Assembly: GCA_017453865.1 (NCBI GenBank)
Contig: JAFTEC010000074.1
Location: 1 to 34,601, forward strand
Direction: 5' to 3'
DNA length: 34,601 nucleotides
DNA from: Lachnospiraceae bacterium
Lineage (GTDB): Bacteria > Bacillota > Clostridia > Lachnospirales > Lachnospiraceae
The notes beneath the pieces were generated by a model, which was not told where the DNA came from, did no database searches, and saw nothing but the letters and a program-made list of their open reading frames with translations. The first letter of the stretch is position 1. Each line of letters opens with the position of its first letter. Shown one piece after another: positions 1 through 7,481 of this stretch. The position numbers were made by a program, and so were the translations under genes.

Positions 1-438
1 CGCAAAAAGGAGTATGCTCCCGATCCCGCTTCCGTATGGAAGGAAATATCCGGGAAAGGCAGCAAGCCCCAGCAGGATAACCTTCACATTAAGGAACTGA
101 AGGATAAAGCCATCCCTGAATTTCAGGGCTGTATTCTCCCCCTCATTCTCAAAAAGAGGTTTTCTCCTGAGTGTAAGGAAGGCAAGATAAAGAATATATG
201 CCGCACCCGCATATTTAAGGTACGGCGCGGCTGACGGAACCACTCTGCTTAACAGGGTGCAGAAGGCTCCCGCAATCATCATAACCGTAATAAGCCCGGA
301 CCATATACCGAGAAGAAGGGGGATGCACTTTTTTAACCCCCTCTGCCCCGCCGCGGAAAGCATCAGTATATTATTCGGTCCGGGCATAAAGGTCACTGCA
401 CAGACATATAGAATGAATGAAATGTAATCAGGCTGCAT
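1..438 (-). CDS. LysE/RhtB-family amino-acid exporter (3' end cut by window edge)
   Basis: Reading from an ATG at 438 to the window edge gives 146 codons with no stop. The protein opens with a hydrophobic helix followed by TFMPGPNNILMLSAAGQRG, which matches the conserved N-terminal PGPN signature of LysE/RhtB exporters. Further hydrophobic helices follow (CIPLLLGIWSGLITVMM, then YLKYAGAAYILYLAF). The family exports amino acids or related metabolites such as cysteine, O-acetylserine, threonine or lysine across the cytoplasmic membrane; the substrate cannot be told here. Family members are about 200 residues, so roughly the last quarter lies outside the window. The start overlaps the end of the upstream HAD gene by 11 bases, which suggests translational coupling in one operon. 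Confidence 0.85.
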   Translation of the reverse strand, partial: MQPDYISFILYVCAVTFMPGPNNILMLSAAGQRGLKKCIPLLLGIWSGLITVMMIAGAFCTLLSRVVPSAAPYLKYAGAAYILYLAFLTLRRKPLFENEGENTALKFRDGFILQFLNVKVILLGLAAFPGYFLPYGSGIGSILLFA

Positions 439-1594
439 CATCAAGTATTTCTTCCAGCCTGTCCTTTATCTCCTCATATTCCTTGTCAAAGGTATCAAGC
501 CCGGCATCGGGATTCTTTTTCACTCCGTCACCGTAGATCGTGGTCCAGTCATTCTTCATTGAAATCGGGATCCAACCCTCTTCCTCGCAGAGCTTACGCA
601 TCTTTTCAGCCTTTTCCACGTTTCCGTACTCCCGCTCGGTATCATCGCAGCAGAGCATAAAGGCGAGACTCTTATAGGGGTTATTTTTTACCACATATTT
701 CGCCATGCTGGAATCACCGGTACTGTTCCCGAATGAAAGGACGGGCTGTACGCCGATTTCCCTGGCTATTGCCGATACCTTGTTCATCTTAAGGTTCTTA
801 ATGATGAAATTTCCTTTGAGTATAAGCCGGTCCCCATCGGAAAACTGATAAGACAGTCCATCCTCTCCGTTCTGATTGGATGCTGCTATCACCTCATCAG
901 ATCCGATTATCTGATCCATAGGGAGACCCAGAGTGTTCCTTAGACCGCCTCTGATTATCAGTCTGTCGGTTCCGCTCACGATATAGCAGGTAAAATCATT
1001 ATCAGCGAGATAATCGAGTATCTGAAGCATCGGCTTATACAGTGATTCCGCCCTTGTCATTCCGTCATATCCCGGCGCAGGCTCTTTCCCGTATTCCTCC
1101 ACATAGTCCTCGAATTCATCAACCGTCATCCCCGCAAAGGATGAAGCGATTGCCTGCCCGTGCTCCGTATCCATATTTTTCGGATACTCTCCGTCCTGAA
1201 CCCACTGCAGTATCTTTGCAACGGTATCAAGCTCAGAATCAGAGGCCTTATAATCCGGATCCTCCAGCACCCTGTGGACAAGGAGACTGTGGTCAAAGTA
1301 TATCGGATTTGTCTCGCTGAAAAGCGTTCCGTCAAGATCGAAAACCGCAATCCGCCTCTCTATGGGGATGAAATCCGGACTGCCTTCATCCGTTATGCTC
1401 TTCATATAATCGGTCAGCTCCTGTTTTGCCGCCGAGTCATCAGTCCACAGGGAAAGTGCCGCTGCACTGTCACCTGCCTTCCCGCCTTTAGCCGCCCCGG
1501 GCTTTGTCACGTATATGATCATCACCAGTATGAATAATGCAAAGGCAACGATCGCAGCAATACGCCAAACTCCGTCTGAACTGTTTCCCTTCAT
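428..1594 (-). CDS. Membrane-anchored HAD-superfamily phosphatase
   Basis: This encodes 388 residues. A single hydrophobic helix near residues 11-30 (IAAIVAFALFILVMIIYV) acts as an uncleaved signal anchor, so the catalytic part is probably outside the membrane. HAD motifs are in order: motif I AVFDLDGTLF near residues 84-91 (nucleophile and acid Asp), motif II in YIVSGTDR near residue 205, a conserved-Lys region, and motif IV in FGNSTGDSSM. A long cap with several acidic helices lies between motifs I and II. The substrate is unknown. I prefer the ATG at 1594, eight bases after GGGAGG, over a TTG six bases upstream that sits too close to the ribosome site. The 3' end overlaps the LysE-type exporter gene, so the two are probably one operon. 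Confidence 0.85.
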   Translation of the reverse strand: MKGNSSDGVWRIAAIVAFALFILVMIIYVTKPGAAKGGKAGDSAAALSLWTDDSAAKQELTDYMKSITDEGSPDFIPIERRIAVFDLDGTLFSETNPIYFDHSLLVHRVLEDPDYKASDSELDTVAKILQWVQDGEYPKNMDTEHGQAIASSFAGMTVDEFEDYVEEYGKEPAPGYDGMTRAESLYKPMLQILDYLADNDFTCYIVSGTDRLIIRGGLRNTLGLPMDQIIGSDEVIAASNQNGEDGLSYQFSDGDRLILKGNFIIKNLKMNKVSAIAREIGVQPVLSFGNSTGDSSMAKYVVKNNPYKSLAFMLCCDDTEREYGNVEKAEKMRKLCEEEGWIPISMKNDWTTIYGDGVKKNPDAGLDTFDKEYEEIKDRLEEILDDAA

Positions 1595-1659
1595 TGTCAA
1601 TTCCTCCCTTTTAAATTCTTACTACGTTGAAGAAGCAATCACGCTCGTTCCAGAGCATT

Positions 1660-1668
1660 AGTATAACA
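1660..1668 (-). promoter_or_regulatory. Extended -10 promoter candidate for the HAD/exporter operon
   Basis: On the minus strand TGTTATACT gives an extended -10 (TGn then TATACT). It lies about 65 bases before the HAD start. No good -35 is seen at 17 bases; a TTGACT lies 22 bases upstream, inside the palindromic repeat. The call rests on the extended -10 alone. Confidence 0.4.
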
Positions 1669-1678
1669 GATTTTGAAA

Positions 1679-1730
1679 TCAATGGGGAGTCAATGGGGCG
1701 TCAATGACTCCCCATTGACTCCCCCATTGA
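1679..1730. repeat. Palindromic REP-like repeat built from TCAATGGGG units
   Basis: Two TCAATGGGG units separated by AG face two inverted units (CCCCATTGACTCCCCCATTGA). The arms pair over about 20 bases with a single bulged base, and GTCAATGAC at the centre is itself palindromic. It lies between the RNHCP stop and the HAD promoter. No T-run follows on either strand, so it is not a standard intrinsic terminator. The same unit recurs after the ABC transporter gene (4495-4524), which points to a dispersed repeat family. Confidence 0.7.
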
Positions 1731-1745
1731 TCTGCTTCGGTTACT

Positions 1746-2174
1746 TTACCATTTGAGTTCTCCGTCTCCGCCCATAAGCTTCGTCATCTCCTCAATCCGT
1801 TCAAGCGGGAAGGGCGGTGATGCCAACGCTCTCATGGCTATGGACATAAGCTTCATCGGATTATCATCGGCTGCTATCCTGTTGGAACTGAATTTCCCAC
1901 AGATCCTGCAGCGGTGGATAAGCGCCCACTCACCGTTTTTCCTGACCCATACGCTTACAGGTTCCATTACTCCCCCGCAGTCTGCCTCCCTGTCTCCAGG
2001 TTCTATGTCCAGGTGCTTACTCGACAGGCAATAGGGACAATGATTCCTGTGTCCGCTTCCTGCGCCCTCCGGAACAACGGTCCTTCCGCATACCTTACAT
2101 ATGAATGATTCGTTACACGGATGTTTTTTATAGTAACCTTTATCAATTGATTTTTTCTTGTTTTCCCTTGTCAT
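1746..2174 (-). CDS. RNHCP-domain zinc-binding protein
   Basis: This encodes 142 residues and carries the signature RNHCPYCLSSKHLDIEPGDR near residues 43-62 that names the RNHCP domain family. There are three Cys pairs: CKVCGR (about residues 27-30), CPYC (46-49) and CRICGK (90-93), consistent with one or two zinc ribbons. The N-terminus is Lys-rich (MTRENKKKSIDKGYYKK), so nucleic-acid contact is possible, but the family's function is not established and I assign none. A strong AGGAGG site eight bases before the ATG fixes the start. It is probably cytoplasmic, with no signal peptide or membrane helix. It is followed by the palindromic repeat and then the HAD/exporter pair, which seem to have their own promoter. 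Confidence 0.85.
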   Translation of the reverse strand: MTRENKKKSIDKGYYKKHPCNESFICKVCGRTVVPEGAGSGHRNHCPYCLSSKHLDIEPGDREADCGGVMEPVSVWVRKNGEWALIHRCRICGKFSSNRIAADDNPMKLMSIAMRALASPPFPLERIEEMTKLMGGDGELKW

Positions 2175-2402
2175 TGGGATCTACCTCCTGAAAGTAAAAT
2201 CATAAACCTTCCGGGAAGCCTGCTTTGGATCTTTTGGCAAACCTCCCGGTTATGCCGCAATCTCCGTTGACATTCTGTAATTCTTCAAAAAGCAATTACT
2301 CCTTTTAAATATTCCGGCAGATCAGCCTGCCATTAACAGTTTCCAAAAGACAGTATCACTTTTTCCGATAGTTTTCAATTATGGTATAAGAAAAGGCTCC
2401 TC

Positions 2403-2440
2403 TGGTAAACGTTGCATTTACCACGTCCTAAATGTATAAT
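2403..2440 (+). promoter_or_regulatory. Sigma-A-type promoter with overlapping inverted repeat, ABC transporter
   Basis: TTGCAT (2412-2417), a 17-base spacer and a perfect TATAAT (2435-2440) form a plus-strand promoter with a predicted start near 2447. TGGTAAA (2403-2409) and TTTACCA (2417-2423) form a 7-bp inverted repeat across the -35, a plausible repressor site. The leader to the ATG would be about 237 bases and would include the hairpin element. Confidence 0.55.
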
Positions 2441-2474
2441 TCCTGTAACTATTCAGAACTGTCACTTGCGGGAT

Positions 2475-2622
2475 TTATAGTAAACGAAATTTTCAATTTC
2501 GTTTACTATAAGCCTCCGGCGGAAGCGACCGACCGCAAGAGGTAATTATTGCGGCTTTGCCGCAATTGCGGTCGGCGCAAAGTAAACGCCAAAACGAAAA
2601 GAGTTTTGTCGTTTACTATAAT
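2475..2622. repeat. Stacked-hairpin MITE/REP-like element, 148 bp
   Basis: Hairpin 1 (2475-2511) has perfect 17-bp arms, TTATAGTAAACGAAATT and its complement, around a 3-base loop. A small hairpin follows at 2512-2526 (GCCTCC/GGAAGC, one mismatch). Next, a 10-bp stem CCGACCGCAA (2529-2538)/TTGCGGTCGG (2566-2575) encloses an inner stem ATTGCGGC/GCCGCAAT (2548-2566). The last hairpin (2581-2617) has 15-bp arms with one mismatch. The outer ends also match each other as inverted repeats (TTATAGTAAACGA ... TCGTTTACTATAA), with TA at both edges, as in miniature elements moved by TA-targeting transposases. No coding capacity is present. Confidence 0.75.
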
Positions 2623-2683
2623 TTACCGAATTTGCTGTATCTCTTCAGAAGCCGGAATCTGAACAGATACTAATTCCTGAGAT

Positions 2684-4492
2684 ATGAAAAAAAATACCAC
2701 TGTAAGAACCCTATACTACTACGGCAGCACCGTTATGAAGCACTGGCCATATTTCTTTCTTGGCATAGCGGTTTCCTTTGGATATGCCTACTTCCTTACC
2801 TTCTTAAATGCCATAGCGATTTCTAAGATAATCGACAGGGTAGGCGAAGGAAACGTGACCCGCGGAAATGTGATAGCCGTATTTCTCCCCTATATCCTGC
2901 TCCTTATTGCAGCGAATCTCATTGGGCAGATCTGCTCAAAGCTTCAGGATTACTGTGTGTGGAAGCTTGAGATACTTGGCTACTACGACCTTTCCACCAG
3001 AGTATTTGACGCGCTTTCAAATCAGAGCATGACATTCCACAACAGCCGCTACGGAGGAGCACTGGTAAGCCAGACCAGTAAGTTTACCGGTGCCTTTTCT
3101 TCACTGGTGGAGCTTTTCATGTACTCCCTGGTACCCCTTATCTCATCAACCATGCTTACAATAGTTCTGCTTTTTCCTCTGGTTCCTGCCTATGTGGTGA
3201 TACTCAGCATTATCCTTATAATATATGTGATAGCGGTATGGCTTTTATTTAAGAGGGCCCTCCCCTTAAACAGCATTGCGTCCGGAGCCCAGAATATGCT
3301 ATCCGGCGAGCTATCCGATATCATCACAAATATCCTTGCGGTAAAGACCTCCGGACGGGAGGAGTACGAGAAGGAGCTTTTTACAGCCGCAAATAAGGAG
3401 GTACGGAAGTCTGATTCCAAAAGGATGTATGCTACCCTCTTTAATGCCTCTGTTGCTGCGGGCATAATAGTCATCATAATGACCATTCAGACCCTGTTCG
3501 TTGCCGGAGGCAATGCCTGGTACGGGATCAGCGCGGGCACACTTGTTATGATCTTCACCTATACTCATAACCTCACCTTACGCTTCAATATGATCCAGCA
3601 GAGCATGACAACCATCAACAGGGCCTTTGGGGATGCGGCGGAAATGACCTTAAACCTTGACGAACCGCGTCTCGTGGCGGATGCGGACAATGCCGCAGAG
3701 CTCAGCGTCACAGAGGGAAAAATAGTATTTAAGGACTTAAGCTTCCGTTATACGGACGGCTTTAGCGAAGACGGGATCATAAACCCGGAGGATGATCCGG
3801 AGATTACTTCCGGTGAGGATATTTTTAAGGACTTCTCCATGACCATCAAAGGAGGTGAAAGGATAGGTATAGTGGGACGCTCCGGTTCCGGAAAGACAAC
3901 CCTGACCCGGCTTCTTTTGCGCCTCGCAGACATTCAGGGCGGAACCATCACGATAGACGGCCAGGATATCTCAAAGGTGACCCAGGTCTCCTTAAGGAGG
4001 CAGATAGCCTATGTTCCCCAGGAGCCTCTTCTCTTCCACCGGAGCATTACGGAAAACATAGCCTATGGCCGTCCCGAAGCCACAATGGAGGAAATAAGAA
4101 ATGCGGCAGCAAGGGCAAATGCCCTGGAGTTCATAGAAACGCTGCCTCAGGGCTTTGATACCATTACCGGAGAACGTGGAGTGAAGCTGTCCGGCGGGCA
4201 ACGGCAAAGGATCGCCATAGCAAGAGCCATCCTTACTGACGCGCCGATCCTCGTGCTCGATGAAGCCACAAGCGCTCTTGATTCCGAAAGTGAGAAAAAG
4301 ATACAGGAAGCCCTTTCAAATCTTATGGCTGACCGCACCGCCATTGTTATAGCCCACAGGCTTTCAACTGTTTCAAGTCTTGACAGGATAGTGGTACTAA
4401 AGGATGGTGTAATAGTCGAGGACGGAAGCCATGAGGAGCTTATTCGGGGAAACGGAGACTACGCCGCATTCTGGGAGCGTCAGAGGGGATAA
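2684..4492 (+). CDS. ABC exporter half-transporter (permease-ATPase fusion)
   Basis: At 602 residues this is the usual length for a type I exporter half-transporter: an N-terminal six-helix membrane domain (about residues 15-320) fused to an ATP-binding domain (about 345-600). ATPase motifs are complete: Walker A GRSGSGKTT near residue 400, a Q-loop in IAYVPQEPLLF, signature LSGGQRQRIAIARAIL near 502, Walker B ILVLDEATSALD near 522, and the switch His in IVIAHRLSTV. It should act as a homodimer or with an unlinked partner, since no second half lies next to it. The acidic insert before Walker A (GINPEDDPEITSGED) is slightly unusual. The substrate is unknown. No good ribosome site precedes the ATG; the 5' leader carries the hairpin element. 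It ends convergently with the c-di-GMP operon. Confidence 0.93.
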   Translation: MKKNTTVRTLYYYGSTVMKHWPYFFLGIAVSFGYAYFLTFLNAIAISKIIDRVGEGNVTRGNVIAVFLPYILLLIAANLIGQICSKLQDYCVWKLEILGYYDLSTRVFDALSNQSMTFHNSRYGGALVSQTSKFTGAFSSLVELFMYSLVPLISSTMLTIVLLFPLVPAYVVILSIILIIYVIAVWLLFKRALPLNSIASGAQNMLSGELSDIITNILAVKTSGREEYEKELFTAANKEVRKSDSKRMYATLFNASVAAGIIVIIMTIQTLFVAGGNAWYGISAGTLVMIFTYTHNLTLRFNMIQQSMTTINRAFGDAAEMTLNLDEPRLVADADNAAELSVTEGKIVFKDLSFRYTDGFSEDGIINPEDDPEITSGEDIFKDFSMTIKGGERIGIVGRSGSGKTTLTRLLLRLADIQGGTITIDGQDISKVTQVSLRRQIAYVPQEPLLFHRSITENIAYGRPEATMEEIRNAAARANALEFIETLPQGFDTITGERGVKLSGGQRQRIAIARAILTDAPILVLDEATSALDSESEKKIQEALSNLMADRTAIVIAHRLSTVSSLDRIVVLKDGVIVEDGSHEELIRGNGDYAAFWERQRG

Positions 4493-4494
4493 TT

Positions 4495-4524
4495 GGAGTC
4501 AATGGGGGGAGTCAAAGGGGACGG
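4495..4524. repeat. Second copy of the TCAATGGGG repeat unit
   Basis: GGAGTCAATGGGGGGAGTC followed by AAAGGGGACGG begins two bases after the ABC transporter stop. It has the unit seen at 1679-1730 plus a variant (GTCAAAGGGGACGG), but as a direct pair without the inverted half. It sits between two convergent genes and is followed by no terminator I can recognise. Confidence 0.55.
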
Positions 4525-4541
4525 CTGATCTCTTCAAGAGC

Positions 4542-5375
4542 CTACTCCGTTTCCTCTGGTTCCTCTTTGTCAGTACGGAAGATAAGCTCAGGTATATGTG
4601 AGAGATGAACAATGAAAACAGCAGCAAGGAGAAAAAGGTGCGTATAAAATACACCGACTATGTAATAGTTTCTCTCCAGAAGGTATCCTGCCCTGAAGCC
4701 CGTTAAGCATAGAAGGGCCGACAGCGTAAGACCTAAGAGGAGTAAAGGGGAGTTCAGAAATACATTTTTGATCGCACTAAGAAAGTCCCCGAAGGACGCA
4801 TCGAAATACACGAATCTTCCTACCATCAGGCCGAGATAATACATCATAACCGGACTGTACTCGCTCTGATCCCCGTATACATTCAGGCAGAGAAGGACGA
4901 TTATCGCATAAAACATGGCGAGCATTCGTATCGCTGCGCGTTTCTCTTTGTCAAGCCGTTTTAAGGGAATAAGGATACTGTCCAGGATGGTATTTAATAT
5001 GCAGGAAAGCAGTATCAGAAGAAGGAGGATGAAATCCTTCCAGCTCTCCCAGATATTGGCAAATTCACTGAAATATCCGTAAGCTCCGGCACCCGCCGTT
5101 ACAAGTGAATAGATATGGTTAAGAATTACGTAAGCGCAGGCAAAGGACATGACTGAGGTTGCGGATATTATCATCTCATAAAACATCTGGACCGCCTCAA
5201 GGATCTTTTCGTTTTTCAGGGACTTATTCCCTCTGTCCTTTGAAAAAATAAATAAAAATCCGGTCCCAAAGGAGATAAGGATATTACAGATAATGATACC
5301 CCCAAGGGATAACAAAAAGAATATGATCTTATCCGTAGTATCGAAATCAGGATTCAGATATGCATCGACCGACAT
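4542..5375 (-). CDS. Polytopic membrane protein of unknown function, in the c-di-GMP operon
   Basis: I do not recognise a family. The 277-residue protein has about seven hydrophobic segments, including IIFFLLSLGGIIICNILISF, MIISATSVMSFACAYVILN, DFILLLLILLSCILNTILD, AIRMLAMFYAIIVLLCLNV, LLLLGLTLSALLCL and a final segment near residues 235-257. It ends in a short acidic tail (TDKEEPEETE). A basic loop near residue 140 (PLKRLDKEKRAA) suggests one cytoplasmic side. It is the last gene of the chemoreceptor/EAL/GGDEF run, 33 bases after the cyclase, with an AAAGGA ribosome site before the ATG. Context suggests a signalling or c-di-GMP-linked membrane role, but nothing in the sequence proves it. Confidence 0.75.
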   Translation of the reverse strand: MSVDAYLNPDFDTTDKIIFFLLSLGGIIICNILISFGTGFLFIFSKDRGNKSLKNEKILEAVQMFYEMIISATSVMSFACAYVILNHIYSLVTAGAGAYGYFSEFANIWESWKDFILLLLILLSCILNTILDSILIPLKRLDKEKRAAIRMLAMFYAIIVLLCLNVYGDQSEYSPVMMYYLGLMVGRFVYFDASFGDFLSAIKNVFLNSPLLLLGLTLSALLCLTGFRAGYLLERNYYIVGVFYTHLFLLAAVFIVHLSHIPELIFRTDKEEPEETE

Positions 5376-5408
5376 TTTTTATCCTTTCTGTCAGGGTGGA
5401 TTAAATCC

Positions 5409-7451
5409 TTATTTCTCCCCCTGTACCCGGCTTAAGGGGGATCCTCCTCTTTTCAGGAACTGCTTATCCTCATACATTTCCCTGTCTGCCCGGTCAAATA
5501 TATCCGATACGAGGCTGTCCGTCTCGGGAATATATTCCGAGACCCCGGCAGCAAGCACCGGTCCTGACCCCTTCTTCATATTCTCTCTCACCGTATTATG
5601 AAGCTTCTCCATTAGCTCCTGCCTCGCCAGATAGTCATTCCCCCGTAGAAATACCACAAATTCATCCCCTCCGACTCTGAAAACGGGACTATGGACGAAA
5701 ATGTCACAGAGAAGCTTTGCCGATGCCTTGATATATCCATCTCCTGCTACATGCCCCTCACTGTCATTTATCTTTTTAAGGTCATTGGTATCACAGACAA
5801 TGATGGCAAAGGGCAGATAATCCATGTCCTTATCCATATTGGTCTGTACTGCCTGCTCCAGCTCCCGGTATGCAGTCTTATTCTTTACACCTGTAAGCTC
5901 ATCCCGTCTTGCCAGCTTTTTCTCTGTATTAAGTGCCTTAAGGACCTCCTTCTCCTTTCTCACCTCGGCATCAACATTCTCTATTCCGATAATGAAATGT
6001 GTCCTGTCGCTGCTGTAGCGGACTGTCAGTCTGACATAATGATTCCTGCCGTCTACTGCAATACGGTATACGATACTATCTCTTTTCCGTCCCTCCATTG
6101 CGGAGATCATATTATCCCTGCTGACAAACTCCGTCAGCATATCCCGGTCGTTCCTATGGATCACCTTGGGAATATTGCTGATCGACTCACTGAAGAAATC
6201 ATCGCCGGTATGCCTTATTTCCAGCTGTCCGTACATATCATTCGACCCGTAGCCCACATAAGCCCCGTTTTCCACATCCACATAGTAGATCTCATCATAG
6301 TTTGAAGCCAGGCTTTCCGCGATCTGGCTGAAGGTGATATTCTGCTTCTGATGCTCCATAAGTATTGACTCCGCAGTAATCTCATCATTTATATCCTTAC
6401 CATAGAGGATTAGATGCTTATCATCATTTGAACGCATTACCGTGAAACGGTAATACCTTGCCTCATCACCGGTCATCAACCTGTATTTATAAGAAAAGGA
6501 GTCCCGTCCTTCAAGATTCTTCTCTAGGACCTCACTGTAATAGAGGCTCTCCGCAAACTCCCTGTCCTCCGGATAAACATATTTCCGGATATTTATCCTT
6601 GTCTCCGAAAAAAAATCCCTGTACTCTGTCGGCACATTCAGGGCATCATATTCGGAGCTCTTCGAGAATTCACGGTATTTTCCGCTCTCTATATCGATGT
6701 AATATATGACCTCGTAGACCTCTGCCAGACTCCTTGCGATATTGTCATATATTTCCTTATCCTGTTTTTCATCCTCCTCCACAAAGGAATGGACCAGACT
6801 GGTTCCTATGATAAGACCCATGGAATATATCGGCAGCAGAGGATAGAGGAGCTGTATCACCTGGAAGAGGAGCATTACGAGAGTGGTCAGTCCCACTGCG
6901 GTAAAACGCACTCTTTCTGTCCCCTCCGTACCCCGGGCTATATACAAAAGATATAAAGACGTGATCAGATACAGGATGATCTGCAGCAGAAATGCTATAT
7001 ATCTTCCGGGTTCAGCTATATATTCGTTATTTTCGTTAAATGAAAAGATAAAATGATGGAAGCGGTTTACCATCAGATAGATAAGACTCAAGGTAAAAAG
7101 AGTCCATACCCCATAGAGAATGGCTCTGCTGGGGCGATCCCTCTTATCCAGATAGGCAACCACAAAACGTATCCAGGTCAGCATGGTCAGGAACCTGAAA
7201 ATGAAATAGAATACCGTATCCGAATAGATTATCGGAAAAAGAGCCGGGATCCCATGATATTCATACAGTATCCCCCAGGCTATATCAATGATATAGTACA
7301 GGGTCAGTGAAATCAGGAAATACCTGTAACGCTTCGCCTCCTTAAGCCAGGCCTTTTCGACCCCCGGCCGTTCCTCTATCCTCTTTAATGCGTCACGGTT
7401 GATTATGAAATGAAGTATAAGTGCTACTATGCCAATGGCCGAATAATACAT
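5409..7451 (-). CDS. Membrane-bound diguanylate cyclase (7TM, two PAS-like, GGDEF)
   Basis: Residues 1-225 form about seven membrane helices. Two tandem PAS-like modules follow (about 235-355 and 365-485), each opening with a similar IAxSLAxxYxEIYYxDxExG pattern, which points to internal duplication. The GGDEF domain (about 500-670) has LARRDELTGVKNKTAY, the substrate-contacting DTNDLKKINDSEGH and an intact RVGGDEF at residue 594, so cyclase activity (2 GTP to c-di-GMP) is expected. The usual RxxD inhibitory site ahead of GGDEF is absent; FVHS stands there, so product inhibition may be lacking. GGGAGAGG precedes the ATG. It lies 30 bases after the EAL gene in the same operon, pairing synthesis with breakdown of c-di-GMP. 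Confidence 0.92.
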   Translation of the reverse strand: MYYSAIGIVALILHFIINRDALKRIEERPGVEKAWLKEAKRYRYFLISLTLYYIIDIAWGILYEYHGIPALFPIIYSDTVFYFIFRFLTMLTWIRFVVAYLDKRDRPSRAILYGVWTLFTLSLIYLMVNRFHHFIFSFNENNEYIAEPGRYIAFLLQIILYLITSLYLLYIARGTEGTERVRFTAVGLTTLVMLLFQVIQLLYPLLPIYSMGLIIGTSLVHSFVEEDEKQDKEIYDNIARSLAEVYEVIYYIDIESGKYREFSKSSEYDALNVPTEYRDFFSETRINIRKYVYPEDREFAESLYYSEVLEKNLEGRDSFSYKYRLMTGDEARYYRFTVMRSNDDKHLILYGKDINDEITAESILMEHQKQNITFSQIAESLASNYDEIYYVDVENGAYVGYGSNDMYGQLEIRHTGDDFFSESISNIPKVIHRNDRDMLTEFVSRDNMISAMEGRKRDSIVYRIAVDGRNHYVRLTVRYSSDRTHFIIGIENVDAEVRKEKEVLKALNTEKKLARRDELTGVKNKTAYRELEQAVQTNMDKDMDYLPFAIIVCDTNDLKKINDSEGHVAGDGYIKASAKLLCDIFVHSPVFRVGGDEFVVFLRGNDYLARQELMEKLHNTVRENMKKGSGPVLAAGVSEYIPETDSLVSDIFDRADREMYEDKQFLKRGGSPLSRVQGEK

Positions 7452-7481
7452 TAACCTCTCCCGGTGTAAAAATGACCGTTG

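Larger units (their letters stand above)
2175..2683. other. 509-bp intergenic region between divergent RNHCP and ABC transporter genes
   Basis: No credible coding region was seen on either strand. The RNHCP end holds short inverted repeats (CTTCCCGGAAG near 2210; GGCAG/CTGCC near 2316-2331). A plus-strand promoter lies at 2412-2440, and a compact multi-hairpin element at 2475-2622 falls in the predicted leader of the ABC transporter mRNA. I found no convincing promoter for the RNHCP gene. Confidence 0.7.

Noticed and set aside
1679-1730. Palindrome as an intrinsic terminator of the RNHCP gene
   Set aside because: The stem is strong but no U-run follows, and the unit recurs elsewhere, so a repeat is the better reading.
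5691-6305. 204-codon plus-strand open frame
   Set aside because: It lies opposite the GGDEF/PAS gene, which has an intact active site; no ribosome site or family resemblance was found.
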